Of a stretch of 55,306 nucleotides of DNA, positions 1-8,626 are shown one piece after another. Position 1 is the first letter of the stretch, and each line of letters opens with the position of its first letter. The position numbers and the translations under genes were made by a program. This DNA comes from Bacteroidales bacterium (GTDB lineage: Bacteria > Bacteroidota > Bacteroidia > Bacteroidales > P3), in NCBI GenBank assembly GCA_017613375.1, contig JAGADZ010000010.1:1-55306 (forward strand). Reading direction: 5' to 3'. A model generated the notes under the pieces. That model did not search any database. It worked only from the letters and a program-made list of their open reading frames with translations, and had not been told where the DNA came from.

Positions 1-77
1 TGGTACCGCATGCCGGAGTCGAACCGGCGATCTACTGCGTGAGAGGCAGTTGTCCTGGACCACTAGACGAATGCGGC
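1..77 (-). tRNA. tRNA-Glu (anticodon CUC)
   Basis: Read on the minus strand, the sequence folds into a full cloverleaf: a 7-bp acceptor stem whose first pair is G-U, a D-arm with the GTCT/GGAC stem, a 5-bp anticodon stem, a variable loop of five bases, a T-arm with TTCGACT, discriminator A and an encoded CCA. The 7-base anticodon loop CTCTCAC places CTC at positions 34-36, which reads the Glu codon GAG. The D-arm and anticodon region resemble known bacterial tRNA-Glu genes. No other tRNA adjoins it inside the window, and its 3' side is at the window edge. Confidence 0.93.
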
Positions 78-207
78 AGTTGAGAGTGTTTCTTCTGTGA
101 GAAATCGGGTGCAAAAGTACAACTTTTTTTTGATTGGAACGATTTTTAATAAAAAAAGTTTTATTTAATATTGTAAATTGTTTGTTTATAATATATTGAT
201 GTAAAAG

Positions 208-253
208 AAATAGAGTATCTCCATCGTAGCAATGCATGAGAGATACTCTATTT
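208..253 (-). terminator. Perfect 14-bp hairpin downstream of yebC
   Basis: Arms 208-221 and 240-253 are exact reverse complements (14 bp) with an 18-base loop. It lies about 90 bases beyond the yebC stop, before the tRNA. On the minus strand the second arm is followed by a short T-rich stretch (CTTTT), so a terminator for yebC is the most likely role. The U-tract is weak and the loop is long, so another structural role is possible. The rest of 78-344 is AT-rich with no gene seen. Confidence 0.5.
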
Positions 254-344
254 CGAATGACGGATTTTAGAAAATCACGTTATTTTTTCTAATACAAATA
301 TGGCTCTGTTTCGGTGAAGGAAATGAGTTTTGTTTGCACTCAAA

Positions 345-1055
345 TCACGCCATATTATGGAAGACGTTGACGACATCGTCGTCGGCTTCAAGACGTTCTA
401 TAAGCCCGTTGACATCTTCCTGCTCTTCTTCGCTCAATTCGCGTAGGGTCAGTGGTATACGCTCAAATTTGAATGATTTTATTTCATATCCGTGGTCTTC
501 GAGATATTTCGATATGGGGCCGTAGTTCTTGAAGTCGGCATAAATCATTATCTCGTCTTCGTCACGGAATACTTCATCTATGTCGCAGTCTATCAGTTCC
601 AACTCCAGCTCGTCCATATCGATACCTTCTTTCCAGACAACCACGAAACTGCATTTGCGCTCGAAAAGGAAATCGTTCATGCCCATGGTGCCGAGTTCTC
701 CTTTGCCGCGTACGAAAGCGGCACGGATATTGGCAACGGTTCGTGTGGGGTTGTCGGTGGCTGTCTCAACAACAAAGGCTGTGCCGTGAGGCCCTTTGCC
801 GTCATATACCACTTCTTTGTAGGCCGATTTGTCTTTCTCTGTGGCACGTTTTATGGCACGCTCCACATTCTCTTTTGGCATGCTCTCGCTCTTGGCGGTC
901 TGCATAAGCAGTCGCAGACGCAGGTTGCTCGATGGATCGGGACCGCCGGCAAGTACGGCCAGCTCTATCTCTTTGCCTATCTTGGTGAAGGTACGGGCCA
1001 TATGTCCCCACCTCTTTAGTTTTCTCGCTTTGCGATATTCAAACGCTCTTCCCAT
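345..1055 (-). CDS. yebC: YebC/PmpR family DNA-binding regulatory protein
   Basis: The product is 236 residues, the usual length of the YebC/PmpR/TACO1 family. It has the typical N-terminus (MGRAFEYRKARKLKRW), followed by the motifs AGGPDPSSNLRLRLL and MPKENVERAIKRA, and a C-terminal acidic region ending in a DDDDVVNVFHN-type signature. Members act as transcriptional regulators or as factors that relieve ribosome stalling; which role applies here cannot be told from sequence. The start at 1055 is supported because the Bacteroidota-type N-terminus begins exactly there. It lies 37 bp downstream of the M3 peptidase gene on the same strand and may be co-transcribed with it. Confidence 0.93.
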   Translation of the reverse strand: MGRAFEYRKARKLKRWGHMARTFTKIGKEIELAVLAGGPDPSSNLRLRLLMQTAKSESMPKENVERAIKRATEKDKSAYKEVVYDGKGPHGTAFVVETATDNPTRTVANIRAAFVRGKGELGTMGMNDFLFERKCSFVVVWKEGIDMDELELELIDCDIDEVFRDEDEIMIYADFKNYGPISKYLEDHGYEIKSFKFERIPLTLRELSEEEQEDVNGLIERLEADDDVVNVFHNMA

Positions 1056-1092
1056 TTTTTTACCTTATCTGTTGTTGTTTGTTTATTACGAA

Positions 1093-3228
1093 TTAATATG
1101 GTGATTCGATGTTTTTTTTAATCAAGCCCCTGTTTCTCATCAGTGCCTTTGGTGTAGGCTCCTGTCCGCGGAATTCTATGTAGAGTTTCATGGGCTCTAC
1201 GGTGTTGCCGTGCGACAGAATGTTACGGAACTTCTTGGCAAGTACGGGGTTGTAGAGGTCGCCGCTCTCGCGGAATGCTTCGAAGGCATCGGCATCGAGG
1301 ATGGCTGTCCAGGTATAGCTGTAGTAGCCTGCCGAGTATCCGCCACTGAAGATATGCTGGAAGTAGGGGCTCTTGTAACGGCTGATGATTTCGGGTATTA
1401 GACCGATTTTAGCCATAGCCTTGTCTTCGAAATCGGGCAGCGTAATCTTTGTGGGTTCGGTGATACTGTGATAATCCATGTCGAGCAGAGAAGCTGCTAA
1501 AAGCTCAGTGTTGATGAATCCCTGTCCGTAAGTGGCGGCAGCTTCGATTTTGGCTATGAGGCTGTCGGGAATGGCTTCGCCGGTCTTATAGTGGCGTGCA
1601 TATTCTTTCATCACCTGGGGATGACGGCACCAGTTCTCCATGACCTGACTGGGCAGCTCCACGAAGTCCCTTGGCACATTGGTCCCGCTCAATGAACGGT
1701 AGTGGCAACGGGAAAGGATACTGTGCAGGCAATGCCCGAATTCGTGGAACAGGGTCTCTGATTCATCGAAATTCAGCAGTGCGGGCTTGCCATCGGTGGG
1801 TTTGGAGAAGTTGCATACCATGGAGATAATTGGTATGACGTTGTTGCCTTCGGCATCGACATACTGCTCGCGGAAATTGGTCATCCAGGCTCCGCTGCGT
1901 TTGCTCTTGCGTGGATGGAAATCCATGTAAAGGATGGCAATGACGTTGTCGCCTTCGAGGACTTCATAGCTTATAGCATCGGGGTCGTATTTCGGCAGCT
2001 CTTTGTTTTCGCGGAAGGTGATTCCGTACAGTTTATTGGCGACATCGAAAGCACCTTGTTTTACGTTCTCAAGCGAGAAATAGGGGCGAATCTGGTTATC
2101 GTCGAGGTTGTAACGTTCGGTGCGGAGTTTCTCGCAGTAGTAACGCCAGTCCCAAGGCTGCAACTTAGCACCGGGGATGTCATTCTCGAGCATCTTCTGG
2201 TATTCGGCACATTCCTCTTTGGCTTTTTTCAGTGCCGGAGTCCAGATGTCCATCAGGCATTTGTACACCGCCTGGGGCGTTTTTGCCAGACAGTCGTCAA
2301 GGGTATAGGCGGCATGACTCTCGAATCCCAGGATCTGAGCTCTCTCAAGACGAAGATTGACGATGCTGTCTATCAGGACACTGTTGTCGTATTTCGTGCC
2401 GGGAGCACAGCGGTCGGCATACTTGTGCCACATCTCTTCACGCAACTCGCGGTTGTTGCAGTTCTGCATGAAAGGCTCCCAGGAAGGCATATGCAACGTG
2501 AATACATATTTTCCTTTGGTGCTGTCGGCGGCGTCGCCAGCCTCTTTGGCGGCGGCAAGTTGTCCGTCGGTCAGGCAAAGACCATTGACCTGATCCTTGG
2601 TCAGTATCAATTGAGAGCTATTGGTGGCTTTCAGCACGTTGTCGCCGAAGCGGAGCGTCAGCGACGAGAGGAAACTGTTGATTTCACGGAAACGGGCCTG
2701 TTTCTCAACAGGGATATTGGCACCGTTGCGGACGAAACTCTTGTATGTCTCTTCGACAAGACGCAGTTGTTCGTCGTTCAGTCCTAATTTGTCGCGTTGC
2801 TCATAAACACTCTTTATTCTGGCGAACAGTTTGTCGTTTAACATTATGTCATCGCCGTGAGCCGACAGCATGGGAGACACTTTCTCGGCAATCTTTTTCA
2901 ATTCGTCGGAGTTGTTGCTCTCGTAGAGGTTGAAGAACACGCTGCTTACTTCGTTCAGCAAGGCACCGCTTCTCTCCAGAGCCTCAACGGTGTTGGCGAA
3001 GGTTGGCTCATCCTGGTTGTTGACGATGCTGTCTATTTCTGCTTTCTGTCTTCTCATTCCCTCTTCGAAGGCAGGCATATAGTGTTCAGCCTTGATTTTT
3101 TCGAAAGCAGGAATGTTGTAAGGTGTGTTCCATTCACTGAAGAAAGGATTGTCCATGTCGTTTTTGTTTTTACATCCGGCCAACAGCAGAAGTGCTGCAC
3201 AGCCTGTGATTAATAACTTTTTATTCAT
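1093..3228 (-). CDS. dcp: M3 family metallopeptidase, dipeptidyl carboxypeptidase-like lipoprotein
   Basis: The product is 711 residues. It opens with a lipoprotein signal (LLLLAGC, lipobox Cys at about residue 19), so it is expected to be anchored in the envelope rather than cytoplasmic. The zinc-binding HEFGH motif sits in the segment ETLFHEFGHCLHS near residue 500, with the downstream Glu region expected of clan MA. Length and the segments around the active site match peptidyl-dipeptidase Dcp/oligopeptidase A (family M3), which trims dipeptides from peptide C-termini. A good -7 promoter element lies 57 bp upstream of the start. Dcp versus oligopeptidase A specificity cannot be decided by eye. 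Confidence 0.9.
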   Translation of the reverse strand: MNKKLLITGCAALLLLAGCKNKNDMDNPFFSEWNTPYNIPAFEKIKAEHYMPAFEEGMRRQKAEIDSIVNNQDEPTFANTVEALERSGALLNEVSSVFFNLYESNNSDELKKIAEKVSPMLSAHGDDIMLNDKLFARIKSVYEQRDKLGLNDEQLRLVEETYKSFVRNGANIPVEKQARFREINSFLSSLTLRFGDNVLKATNSSQLILTKDQVNGLCLTDGQLAAAKEAGDAADSTKGKYVFTLHMPSWEPFMQNCNNRELREEMWHKYADRCAPGTKYDNSVLIDSIVNLRLERAQILGFESHAAYTLDDCLAKTPQAVYKCLMDIWTPALKKAKEECAEYQKMLENDIPGAKLQPWDWRYYCEKLRTERYNLDDNQIRPYFSLENVKQGAFDVANKLYGITFRENKELPKYDPDAISYEVLEGDNVIAILYMDFHPRKSKRSGAWMTNFREQYVDAEGNNVIPIISMVCNFSKPTDGKPALLNFDESETLFHEFGHCLHSILSRCHYRSLSGTNVPRDFVELPSQVMENWCRHPQVMKEYARHYKTGEAIPDSLIAKIEAAATYGQGFINTELLAASLLDMDYHSITEPTKITLPDFEDKAMAKIGLIPEIISRYKSPYFQHIFSGGYSAGYYSYTWTAILDADAFEAFRESGDLYNPVLAKKFRNILSHGNTVEPMKLYIEFRGQEPTPKALMRNRGLIKKNIESPY

Positions 3229-3285
3229 TATTTGTTTTTATTTGTTGATACGTATCTTGTTTATAATTCGTCTTGCAAAAAAAAT

Positions 3286-3293
3286 CAAAGATA
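3286..3293 (-). promoter_or_regulatory. Bacteroidota -7 promoter element for the M3 peptidase gene
   Basis: The minus strand reads TATCTTTG, an exact match to the Bacteroidota -7 consensus TAnnTTTG, 57 bp upstream of the start codon at 3228. No clear TTTG -33 element sits at the expected distance; the GTTAAA-type repeat occupies that place. Confidence 0.5.
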
Positions 3294-3295
3294 AG

Positions 3296-3318
3296 GTTGA
3301 CGTTACGTTAAAGTTGAT
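3296..3318. repeat. Short GTTAAA-family hexamer repeat
   Basis: On the plus strand the units are GTTGAC, GTTAC, GTTAAA, GTTGAT. The repeat begins directly after the stop codon of the thioredoxin-like gene (minus strand). The same two outer units flank a longer array at 53788-53841, and a looser version occurs at 19260-19292. Confidence 0.6.
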
Positions 3319-3319
3319 T

Positions 3320-4759
3320 TTACTCTATCCCTTCAATCGCTTTAAGGACCATCTCGAACGATTCGGCATTGAGCTTCTTCGCAAGGATGACTTTGTCGCG
3401 GTCGAGGAGATAGATCTGCGGTGTCGTCTCGATGTCGTACACCTCATGCCAGTCAATATTAGCCTCGCCTCCGTCGATATTCAGCCAATCCAGATTGTTT
3501 TTCTGTATGAAGTCGTACCATTTGGGTCGTGTGGCGTCGTCAGGCTCGCTAAGGATGGCATAGGCACAAATGTCGTATTGGTCGCGGTATTGAGCGTATT
3601 TCTTGTAGAGTTCAGGAATGATAACCTTGCAGTGCCCGCATGTCGGCGACCAGAATATCAATAGCGTGTATTTATGATCAAGGCTGTAGAGGGACTGGAT
3701 TTCTCCTTTTGTATCGCGCATTATCAGCGGGGGTGCTGGCTTGCCTATCAGCAGTTTTTCCCACGTGTTGGCACGTCTGACATTCTCGTCGACCGTTGTG
3801 GGTGACATCCAGAAGCAATCGCCAGTCTCGATATATTTCTTTACCATGTGTACATAGACGGCATCATAGCTCATGATATTGCTTTGCAGGTACTTCTCCG
3901 CTATGGTGTGGACTAGGTATTTGAACACCTCTTTCGACGGACGTGCCCTCTCTATCAGTTTGTCCACATAGGTGCAGATGATTTCCGCGGAGGCGTTTTT
4001 TAGGTTCTTGTCCAGATAGTTTGTGATACGTTGGCTGAAAATCATTTCTGGCGTACGCACTATGGCGTCGTCGTCAAGGGCCATATAGTCGAAATAGTGG
4101 TCCATGTAGTATTCCCACCGTTCACGGTTACTGAGTTTCTGCCCATTCTCATCTTCGGTGGGCACTGCCGGCTCTCGTGTGGCGTTCATCATCAGTGAAA
4201 GCATACAGTCGGGATGTTGACCGATGATGACCTCTTTAATGCTGTCAAGCTCTATCATCTTCCTGTTCCTGAAGGCTGTGAAGGCTTCTCCTTCGCCCAT
4301 GGCTTTCTGGGCGGAGTCTATCTCGTAATAGATTCTTCTGTTGGCACGCTGGAAGAAAAACAGGTATTCGTTTTCTTTTGAACCTTTGACTCTCATATTG
4401 GTGGTCCAATTCTGCCTGGAGGTCTCGAAAGTAAAATAGGGTTCCTCGTTATGTATGATGAATTCTACATACTCGTATGCAGGGTTTGTGAAGAAGTACA
4501 TCCCTGGCATAAGAAGACGGTCTTTGTGCTCGAAGACGTAGTTGTTCTTTTTATCCCTGCGGGCGGTGTCCACTACGTAAGTCTTGCCGGCGTAGTAGTT
4601 GCCGAGGAACATGACGCTGTCGTCAGCGTTGTCGATGTGGAGCACTATTTTGTACCCTTTCTTGGGGTCTTTCTTGCCGGATTCGGCACAGATGGCTGCA
4701 CTCGGCAGGATAAGGCAGAATGCGAATACGGATACGATAAAAAGATTAAAACGTTTCAT
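3320..4759 (-). CDS. Thioredoxin-like (TlpA/AhpC-TSA type) envelope protein with long N-terminal domain
   Basis: The product is 479 residues with an N-terminal signal peptide (LFIVSVFAFCLILPSAAICA). Residues about 30-330 form a long region like the DUF4369/DUF5106 N-terminal parts of Bacteroidota thioredoxin-like proteins. The C-terminal ~145 residues are a thioredoxin fold with the redox motif CGHC in FWSPTCGHCKVIIPELY and a later cis-Pro-like ETTPQIYLLD. Such proteins act in the periplasm on protein disulfides; the partner is unknown. The start at 4759 fits the signal peptide. It is followed on its strand by the M3 peptidase gene, about 90 bp away with its own promoter element. Confidence 0.85.
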   Translation of the reverse strand: MKRFNLFIVSVFAFCLILPSAAICAESGKKDPKKGYKIVLHIDNADDSVMFLGNYYAGKTYVVDTARRDKKNNYVFEHKDRLLMPGMYFFTNPAYEYVEFIIHNEEPYFTFETSRQNWTTNMRVKGSKENEYLFFFQRANRRIYYEIDSAQKAMGEGEAFTAFRNRKMIELDSIKEVIIGQHPDCMLSLMMNATREPAVPTEDENGQKLSNRERWEYYMDHYFDYMALDDDAIVRTPEMIFSQRITNYLDKNLKNASAEIICTYVDKLIERARPSKEVFKYLVHTIAEKYLQSNIMSYDAVYVHMVKKYIETGDCFWMSPTTVDENVRRANTWEKLLIGKPAPPLIMRDTKGEIQSLYSLDHKYTLLIFWSPTCGHCKVIIPELYKKYAQYRDQYDICAYAILSEPDDATRPKWYDFIQKNNLDWLNIDGGEANIDWHEVYDIETTPQIYLLDRDKVILAKKLNAESFEMVLKAIEGIE

Positions 4760-4962
4760 GTCCTTTTTTTATGAATAGTGGTGCTCTTGACACTTTTTAG
4801 TTGAAAAGAAATTCTTAAAATTTTATAACGTGCTACACGAAAAAATATTTTGACAGGTATTCAAAAAAAAAAGCCACGTTCTATTATAATATTTAAGTCT
4901 TTGAAATCTACTGTGTTCTGAAAAATATTCCGTCGGTGGGACTCCGTTTCCGCTTTTTTGTG

Positions 4963-4970
4963 TAACTTTG
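4963..4970 (+). promoter_or_regulatory. Bacteroidota -7 promoter element for the gene at 4995
   Basis: TAACTTTG matches the -7 consensus TAnnTTTG exactly and ends 24 bp before the ATG at 4995. This argues for the ATG at 4995 over the in-frame start at 4968, which would overlap the promoter. No clear -33 TTTG was found. Confidence 0.55.
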
Positions 4971-4994
4971 CAATCTGAAAAGATTCTGTTTATT

Positions 4995-5750
4995 ATGAAA
5001 AAAAGAGTTGTTTTATTCGTTGTTTTGTTGATGACTGGACTCCTGACGCATGCCCAGCGTTTTACCCCGGATATCGTTGAAATGAACCTTAAAGGTCCTG
5101 TGAAGTCCGTCTTGACAACAGTGCGTACACCCCAAGGTCGTGTGGTGGGACAGCCTGTGCGTAATAACTTCAATCATAAAGGCTATTTTACCCACAATAC
5201 TTATTACGACACTTTGGGCAACCCGGTGATTATTGTCCATTATACATATGACTCCAAGGACCGGCTCATAAAGGATATCCGCACGCTGGAACCTTTCAGC
5301 GAGTTGCTTTCACAGACTACTTATGTCTATGACAAGAAAAACCGTACCATTACTGCAGAAATGTTCGGAATAGCTGATTCCCTAATACAGAATACTGTAT
5401 ACTACTACGACAAGAAGGATATGCTACAGCGTGTCACAACCTTCGACGAGAAAGGACTGGAGATAGCTTCAAGCAACTACACCTACAACGAATACGGATT
5501 CAAGGTGTACGTCTCCTATACCGAGGGAGAGAACATGATTTACAAGGGAGCCGATAAGTTCCGCTACGATACTGATGGATTCCTCGCCGAGAAATGTTCA
5601 TACTATCTCACTACGCTGAGACAGGCTTTCCTTTATACCTACCTGTATGACGAACAGGGCAACTGGACTCAGGCGTATGTTTACCATGTCTCACCGACAG
5701 AAGGATACCTCTATCAGGTCATTTCTCGTCAGATTACATATTTCGAGTAA
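4995..5750 (+). CDS. Secreted protein with YD/RHS-like repeats, function unknown
   Basis: The product is 251 residues from the ATG at 4995. It begins with a clear signal peptide (VVLFVVLLMTGLLTHAQ). The mature part is rich in Tyr and Asp in a spaced pattern (YYDTLGN, YTYDSKDRLIKD, YVYDKKNRT, YYYDKKDML, YTYNEYGF, FRYDTDGFL, YLYDEQGNW), about seven copies of a YD-repeat-like unit, suggesting a short beta-rich shell fragment rather than a full RHS toxin. There is no toxin domain and no T9SS sorting domain. It converges on the response-regulator-like gene with only 11 bp between the stops. I know no specific function; similar short secreted proteins are common in Bacteroidales. Confidence 0.75.
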   Translation: MKKRVVLFVVLLMTGLLTHAQRFTPDIVEMNLKGPVKSVLTTVRTPQGRVVGQPVRNNFNHKGYFTHNTYYDTLGNPVIIVHYTYDSKDRLIKDIRTLEPFSELLSQTTYVYDKKNRTITAEMFGIADSLIQNTVYYYDKKDMLQRVTTFDEKGLEIASSNYTYNEYGFKVYVSYTEGENMIYKGADKFRYDTDGFLAEKCSYYLTTLRQAFLYTYLYDEQGNWTQAYVYHVSPTEGYLYQVISRQITYFE

Positions 5751-5761
5751 AAGAAGATTTT

Positions 5762-6775
5762 CTATTGCTTTTGTTTTGGATTGGGTTGACGCTTCTGTGC
5801 GAAGCGTCCAAACCATATTATCACGTCGCATAGATGCAATGTGTATCCAAACAACAGGTTGTTGGAATGCAGCGTGTTGTAATAGTCTTGTATTACCGTC
5901 CTGCCAAGGTTGTCAAGTTCCACGGTATGTGAGTTCTTGTTTGCCACGACAAGCAGACTTTTCACAATCTGAGCTATGACGGGAGGGAAGACGAACTGCC
6001 CCGGATGTCCGTAACGCAGGGGTCTGGAATGCCCGATGTTGACTTCTCGTCCCGAGAGATATAACGACGAATTGCTCAGATTTACCTTGTCTCTCTCCCC
6101 CAATACTTCATCAGGTAGATATCCTAGTCTGTTCGCTGCACGGAACAGGTGCTCTAAGATTCTCCGCAGCTGTGTGTAGTACAATACTGGATCGAAATTC
6201 CTGCTCTCTTCGGGGAAATGGAGAGCTTTGAGGATTTCAAGCATGGTCTGTTTTGCATCTGGGGGAAAGTACATATCCATGGTTTTGAACATTTCGCCGT
6301 ATATCCTCCGCACCTTGTTGTCCTTTTTCTTTGTGGCGGCATGTCTTATCGAGAGACACAGATCCTGGAGGTCGCTGCCTTTGCGATAGTACATACGACC
6401 CCATTCTTCCTCCATGGCATCGCGGTTGCCCATACCGATACGTTGCAACGTTTTCTCGAAGTCTTCACCGCTCCCGGACGACAGCACATACCATGGCAGT
6501 GACTCTTCATGTTGGGCGAAGATTGTTTCCATCTCCCGTACCGCCTGATATAGAAAATCAGGATTGGGTTCCTCTCCGACATTTATAATGCATCTGCCGT
6601 CGAGGACAACGGCAGAAAAGGTGTCGAAGCGGTTGTCCAAAGCGTTTTTTGCTTTGTCCCAGCTGCGGTATTGCTGTATGTCGAGGTCGAAATGCTCCCC
6701 TTTCTCGATAAAATTCAGGGCGTCATACTCCTCATCAACCCATAGTACTCGATATCTGTATTTTCTATTGTTCAT
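5762..6775 (-). CDS. Stand-alone response-regulator-like protein with unknown C-terminal domain
   Basis: The product is 337 residues. Residues about 8-140 look like a receiver domain: the first strand VLWVDEE supplies the acidic pocket, AVVLDGR carries the likely phospho-acceptor Asp, WYVLSSG the conserved Ser/Thr, and MYYRKGSD the conserved Lys. Residues about 150-337 are mostly helical and match no output domain I recognise: no helix-turn-helix, GGDEF or kinase motif. No histidine kinase gene is near. It has no signal peptide, so it is probably cytoplasmic. The assignment rests on motif order only; the family is unknown to me. Confidence 0.7.
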   Translation of the reverse strand: MNNRKYRYRVLWVDEEYDALNFIEKGEHFDLDIQQYRSWDKAKNALDNRFDTFSAVVLDGRCIINVGEEPNPDFLYQAVREMETIFAQHEESLPWYVLSSGSGEDFEKTLQRIGMGNRDAMEEEWGRMYYRKGSDLQDLCLSIRHAATKKKDNKVRRIYGEMFKTMDMYFPPDAKQTMLEILKALHFPEESRNFDPVLYYTQLRRILEHLFRAANRLGYLPDEVLGERDKVNLSNSSLYLSGREVNIGHSRPLRYGHPGQFVFPPVIAQIVKSLLVVANKNSHTVELDNLGRTVIQDYYNTLHSNNLLFGYTLHLCDVIIWFGRFAQKRQPNPKQKQ

Positions 6776-6833
6776 ACCATTTCTAACGTCGCAGCAATAA
6801 AATAATTGTATGGCTCTTTTGCCCGTTTTGTCA

Positions 6834-6968
6834 TCATTTATTTATCACCAACTTCTTTGACGCAGTTCCATTTACGGTGCGTATTGTTATTGTATATGTT
6901 CCGTTTGGCCATGCAGAGGTCTCGATTTTCAGTGTCGTGCCGTGGCCTTCCATAGCGGTAACTCTCTG
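6834..6968 (-). pseudogene. Remnant of a T9SS C-terminal sorting domain, in frame after the substrate-binding protein stop
   Basis: The minus strand is open for 44 codons directly after the TGA at 6969-6971 and ends at TGA 6834-6836. The peptide contains GTTLKIETSAWPNGTYTI and ends ASKKLVINK. These are the last strands of a T9SS type A sorting domain (the usual pattern is S.WP.GTY.I.I.T..G...KKLVI.K). The DNA closely resembles the tail at 31998-32405. There is no start codon, and the N-terminal half of the ~80-residue domain is absent, so this is a truncated fragment. It is either a recombination remnant or a read-through extension of the upstream gene. Confidence 0.75.
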
Positions 6969-8579
6969 TCACTGCTTTTTGACAAACCTTAGATCAAGGG
7001 CATTCATGGCGTTTGTGCGTAGCCCGCTAATGTTTTTGTGTGTAAAATGTAGTATTTGGTCGTAGTAGAGGACTACAACTGGAGCTTCGCTCATTACAAT
7101 GGAGTCCATTGTTCTATAGAGTTTGGCCCTTGTCTCCTCGTCGGTCTCGACCATGGCTTTGCGGTAGAGGACGTCGACCTGTGAGGATTTGAAATGTGTG
7201 TAATTTGGGCCAGCTGGAGCTTTGTTCGGGCTATAGAACAATGTCATATAGTTCTCTGCATCGGGGTAGTCGGCAATCCATGAGCCGCGGAACCAGGCAG
7301 CCTTGCCCTGTGCTATCTGTTCGCGAAGCGCGGCAGGAGGATTCACATCTATCTTTATATCAATACCTATGAGGGAGAGTTGCTGTTGTATGTATTTGCA
7401 TAGGTCCAGATAGCTGCTTGTCGTTGCCAGCTGTATCTTCGGCAGACCTTTGCCGTTGGGATAACCTGCTTCGGTCAAGAGACGCCGTGACAGCTCGGGA
7501 TTGTAGTTGTAGCCATACAGCGCGGAAGCGTCATGTCCTCCAAGTCCGCAGGGTATCATACCCTGACAGCCGGGACGGCCGACATTGTTGCGCATATATT
7601 TCATCATCTTCTCCCTGTCGAAACCGTAGTTTATGGCCTGGCGGACACGTTTGTCAGTCAAGGGACCCCCTGTACTGTCCATCTTGAATCCGAGATACTC
7701 GGTATTCAGGAACGGTATGGAAACCATGTCGATCCGGGTGGCGTATTTTGTCTTGAGTTGACCTGTGCGAGTGAGAATCTCATCTTTGTAGGAAGCGTCG
7801 AGGGAATTCATGAAATCGAGGTTACCTTTGATGAATTCGAGGAAGGCGGTCTGCTTGTCGATTATAAAGGTCACTGCCACAGCGTCAAGATAGGGTAGTG
7901 GAACCCCATTGTCGTCACGTTCAAAATAATAGTCGTTTTTGCGCATCACCAGTTTGACACCCTCTTTCCAGTACTGCAAACGGAAAGGGCCTGTGCCTAT
8001 GGGGTGACTGCGGAAATCACTGCCGTAATGTTCTACAACTTCATGGGGCACAACACTGCAATAAGGCATTGATAACAGTGAAAGCATTGGACCGAATGGT
8101 TCTTTGAGCTTTACGATGAAAGTGGTGTCGTTGGGAGTTGAAAAGCCGTTGTCCGCCACATGCGAAAAAATCCAGAGACCAGGCGAGGCAACTTCGGGAC
8201 TGAGTATTCGATTGAAAGAGTAGAGGAAATCGGACGCCGTGACGGCTCTTGTGGAATCGTCGCAATTAAACAGAGGACTGCGGTGAAAATAGACATCGTC
8301 GCGTAAAGTGAAAGTATATACAAGACCGTCGTCACTGATATCCCATCGTTTCGCTATGCAAGGCTCCACATGAAGATTGGTGTCTAACCTCACAAGACCG
8401 TTGAAAAGCTGCGATGTCGCCCAAATCAGAGCCTGGTCTTTGGCAAAAGCAGGATCGAGGGTGGCGATACCGGCGGATTCGTTGTAACGAAAAATGGCTT
8501 TTCCTTCACCTTCGTTATGATTGCGGCATCCGATAAATAACAGTGCTGTCAGAAAAACTAATACTTTCGCTTTGTTCAT
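6969..8579 (-). CDS. ABC transporter substrate-binding lipoprotein, family 5 (peptide type)
   Basis: The product is 536 residues from the ATG at 8579. That start is chosen over an in-frame ATG 51 bp upstream because it gives a normal lipoprotein signal (VLVFLTALLFIGC). It has the family-5 features of OppA/DppA-like binding proteins: ATLDPAFAKD near the N-terminus, a domain with WDISDDGLVYTFTLRDDVYFH, and GTGPFRLQYW. It is expected to bind peptides outside the inner membrane for an ABC importer. No permease or ATPase genes are adjacent, so the partner transporter must lie elsewhere. Its TGA stop is followed in frame by a T9SS sorting-domain remnant, which is odd. Confidence 0.85.
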   Translation of the reverse strand: MNKAKVLVFLTALLFIGCRNHNEGEGKAIFRYNESAGIATLDPAFAKDQALIWATSQLFNGLVRLDTNLHVEPCIAKRWDISDDGLVYTFTLRDDVYFHRSPLFNCDDSTRAVTASDFLYSFNRILSPEVASPGLWIFSHVADNGFSTPNDTTFIVKLKEPFGPMLSLLSMPYCSVVPHEVVEHYGSDFRSHPIGTGPFRLQYWKEGVKLVMRKNDYYFERDDNGVPLPYLDAVAVTFIIDKQTAFLEFIKGNLDFMNSLDASYKDEILTRTGQLKTKYATRIDMVSIPFLNTEYLGFKMDSTGGPLTDKRVRQAINYGFDREKMMKYMRNNVGRPGCQGMIPCGLGGHDASALYGYNYNPELSRRLLTEAGYPNGKGLPKIQLATTSSYLDLCKYIQQQLSLIGIDIKIDVNPPAALREQIAQGKAAWFRGSWIADYPDAENYMTLFYSPNKAPAGPNYTHFKSSQVDVLYRKAMVETDEETRAKLYRTMDSIVMSEAPVVVLYYDQILHFTHKNISGLRTNAMNALDLRFVKKQ

Positions 8580-8626
8580 ACTTTGGTCGTTACGTTCAGA
8601 TATTGATAAGTCGATATATGATGCTG

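Noticed and set aside
1915-2787. 290-codon open frame on the plus strand inside the M3 peptidase gene
   Set aside because: It is antisense to a gene with a clear zinc-protease motif, has no recognisable protein features and is a shadow of the codon pattern.
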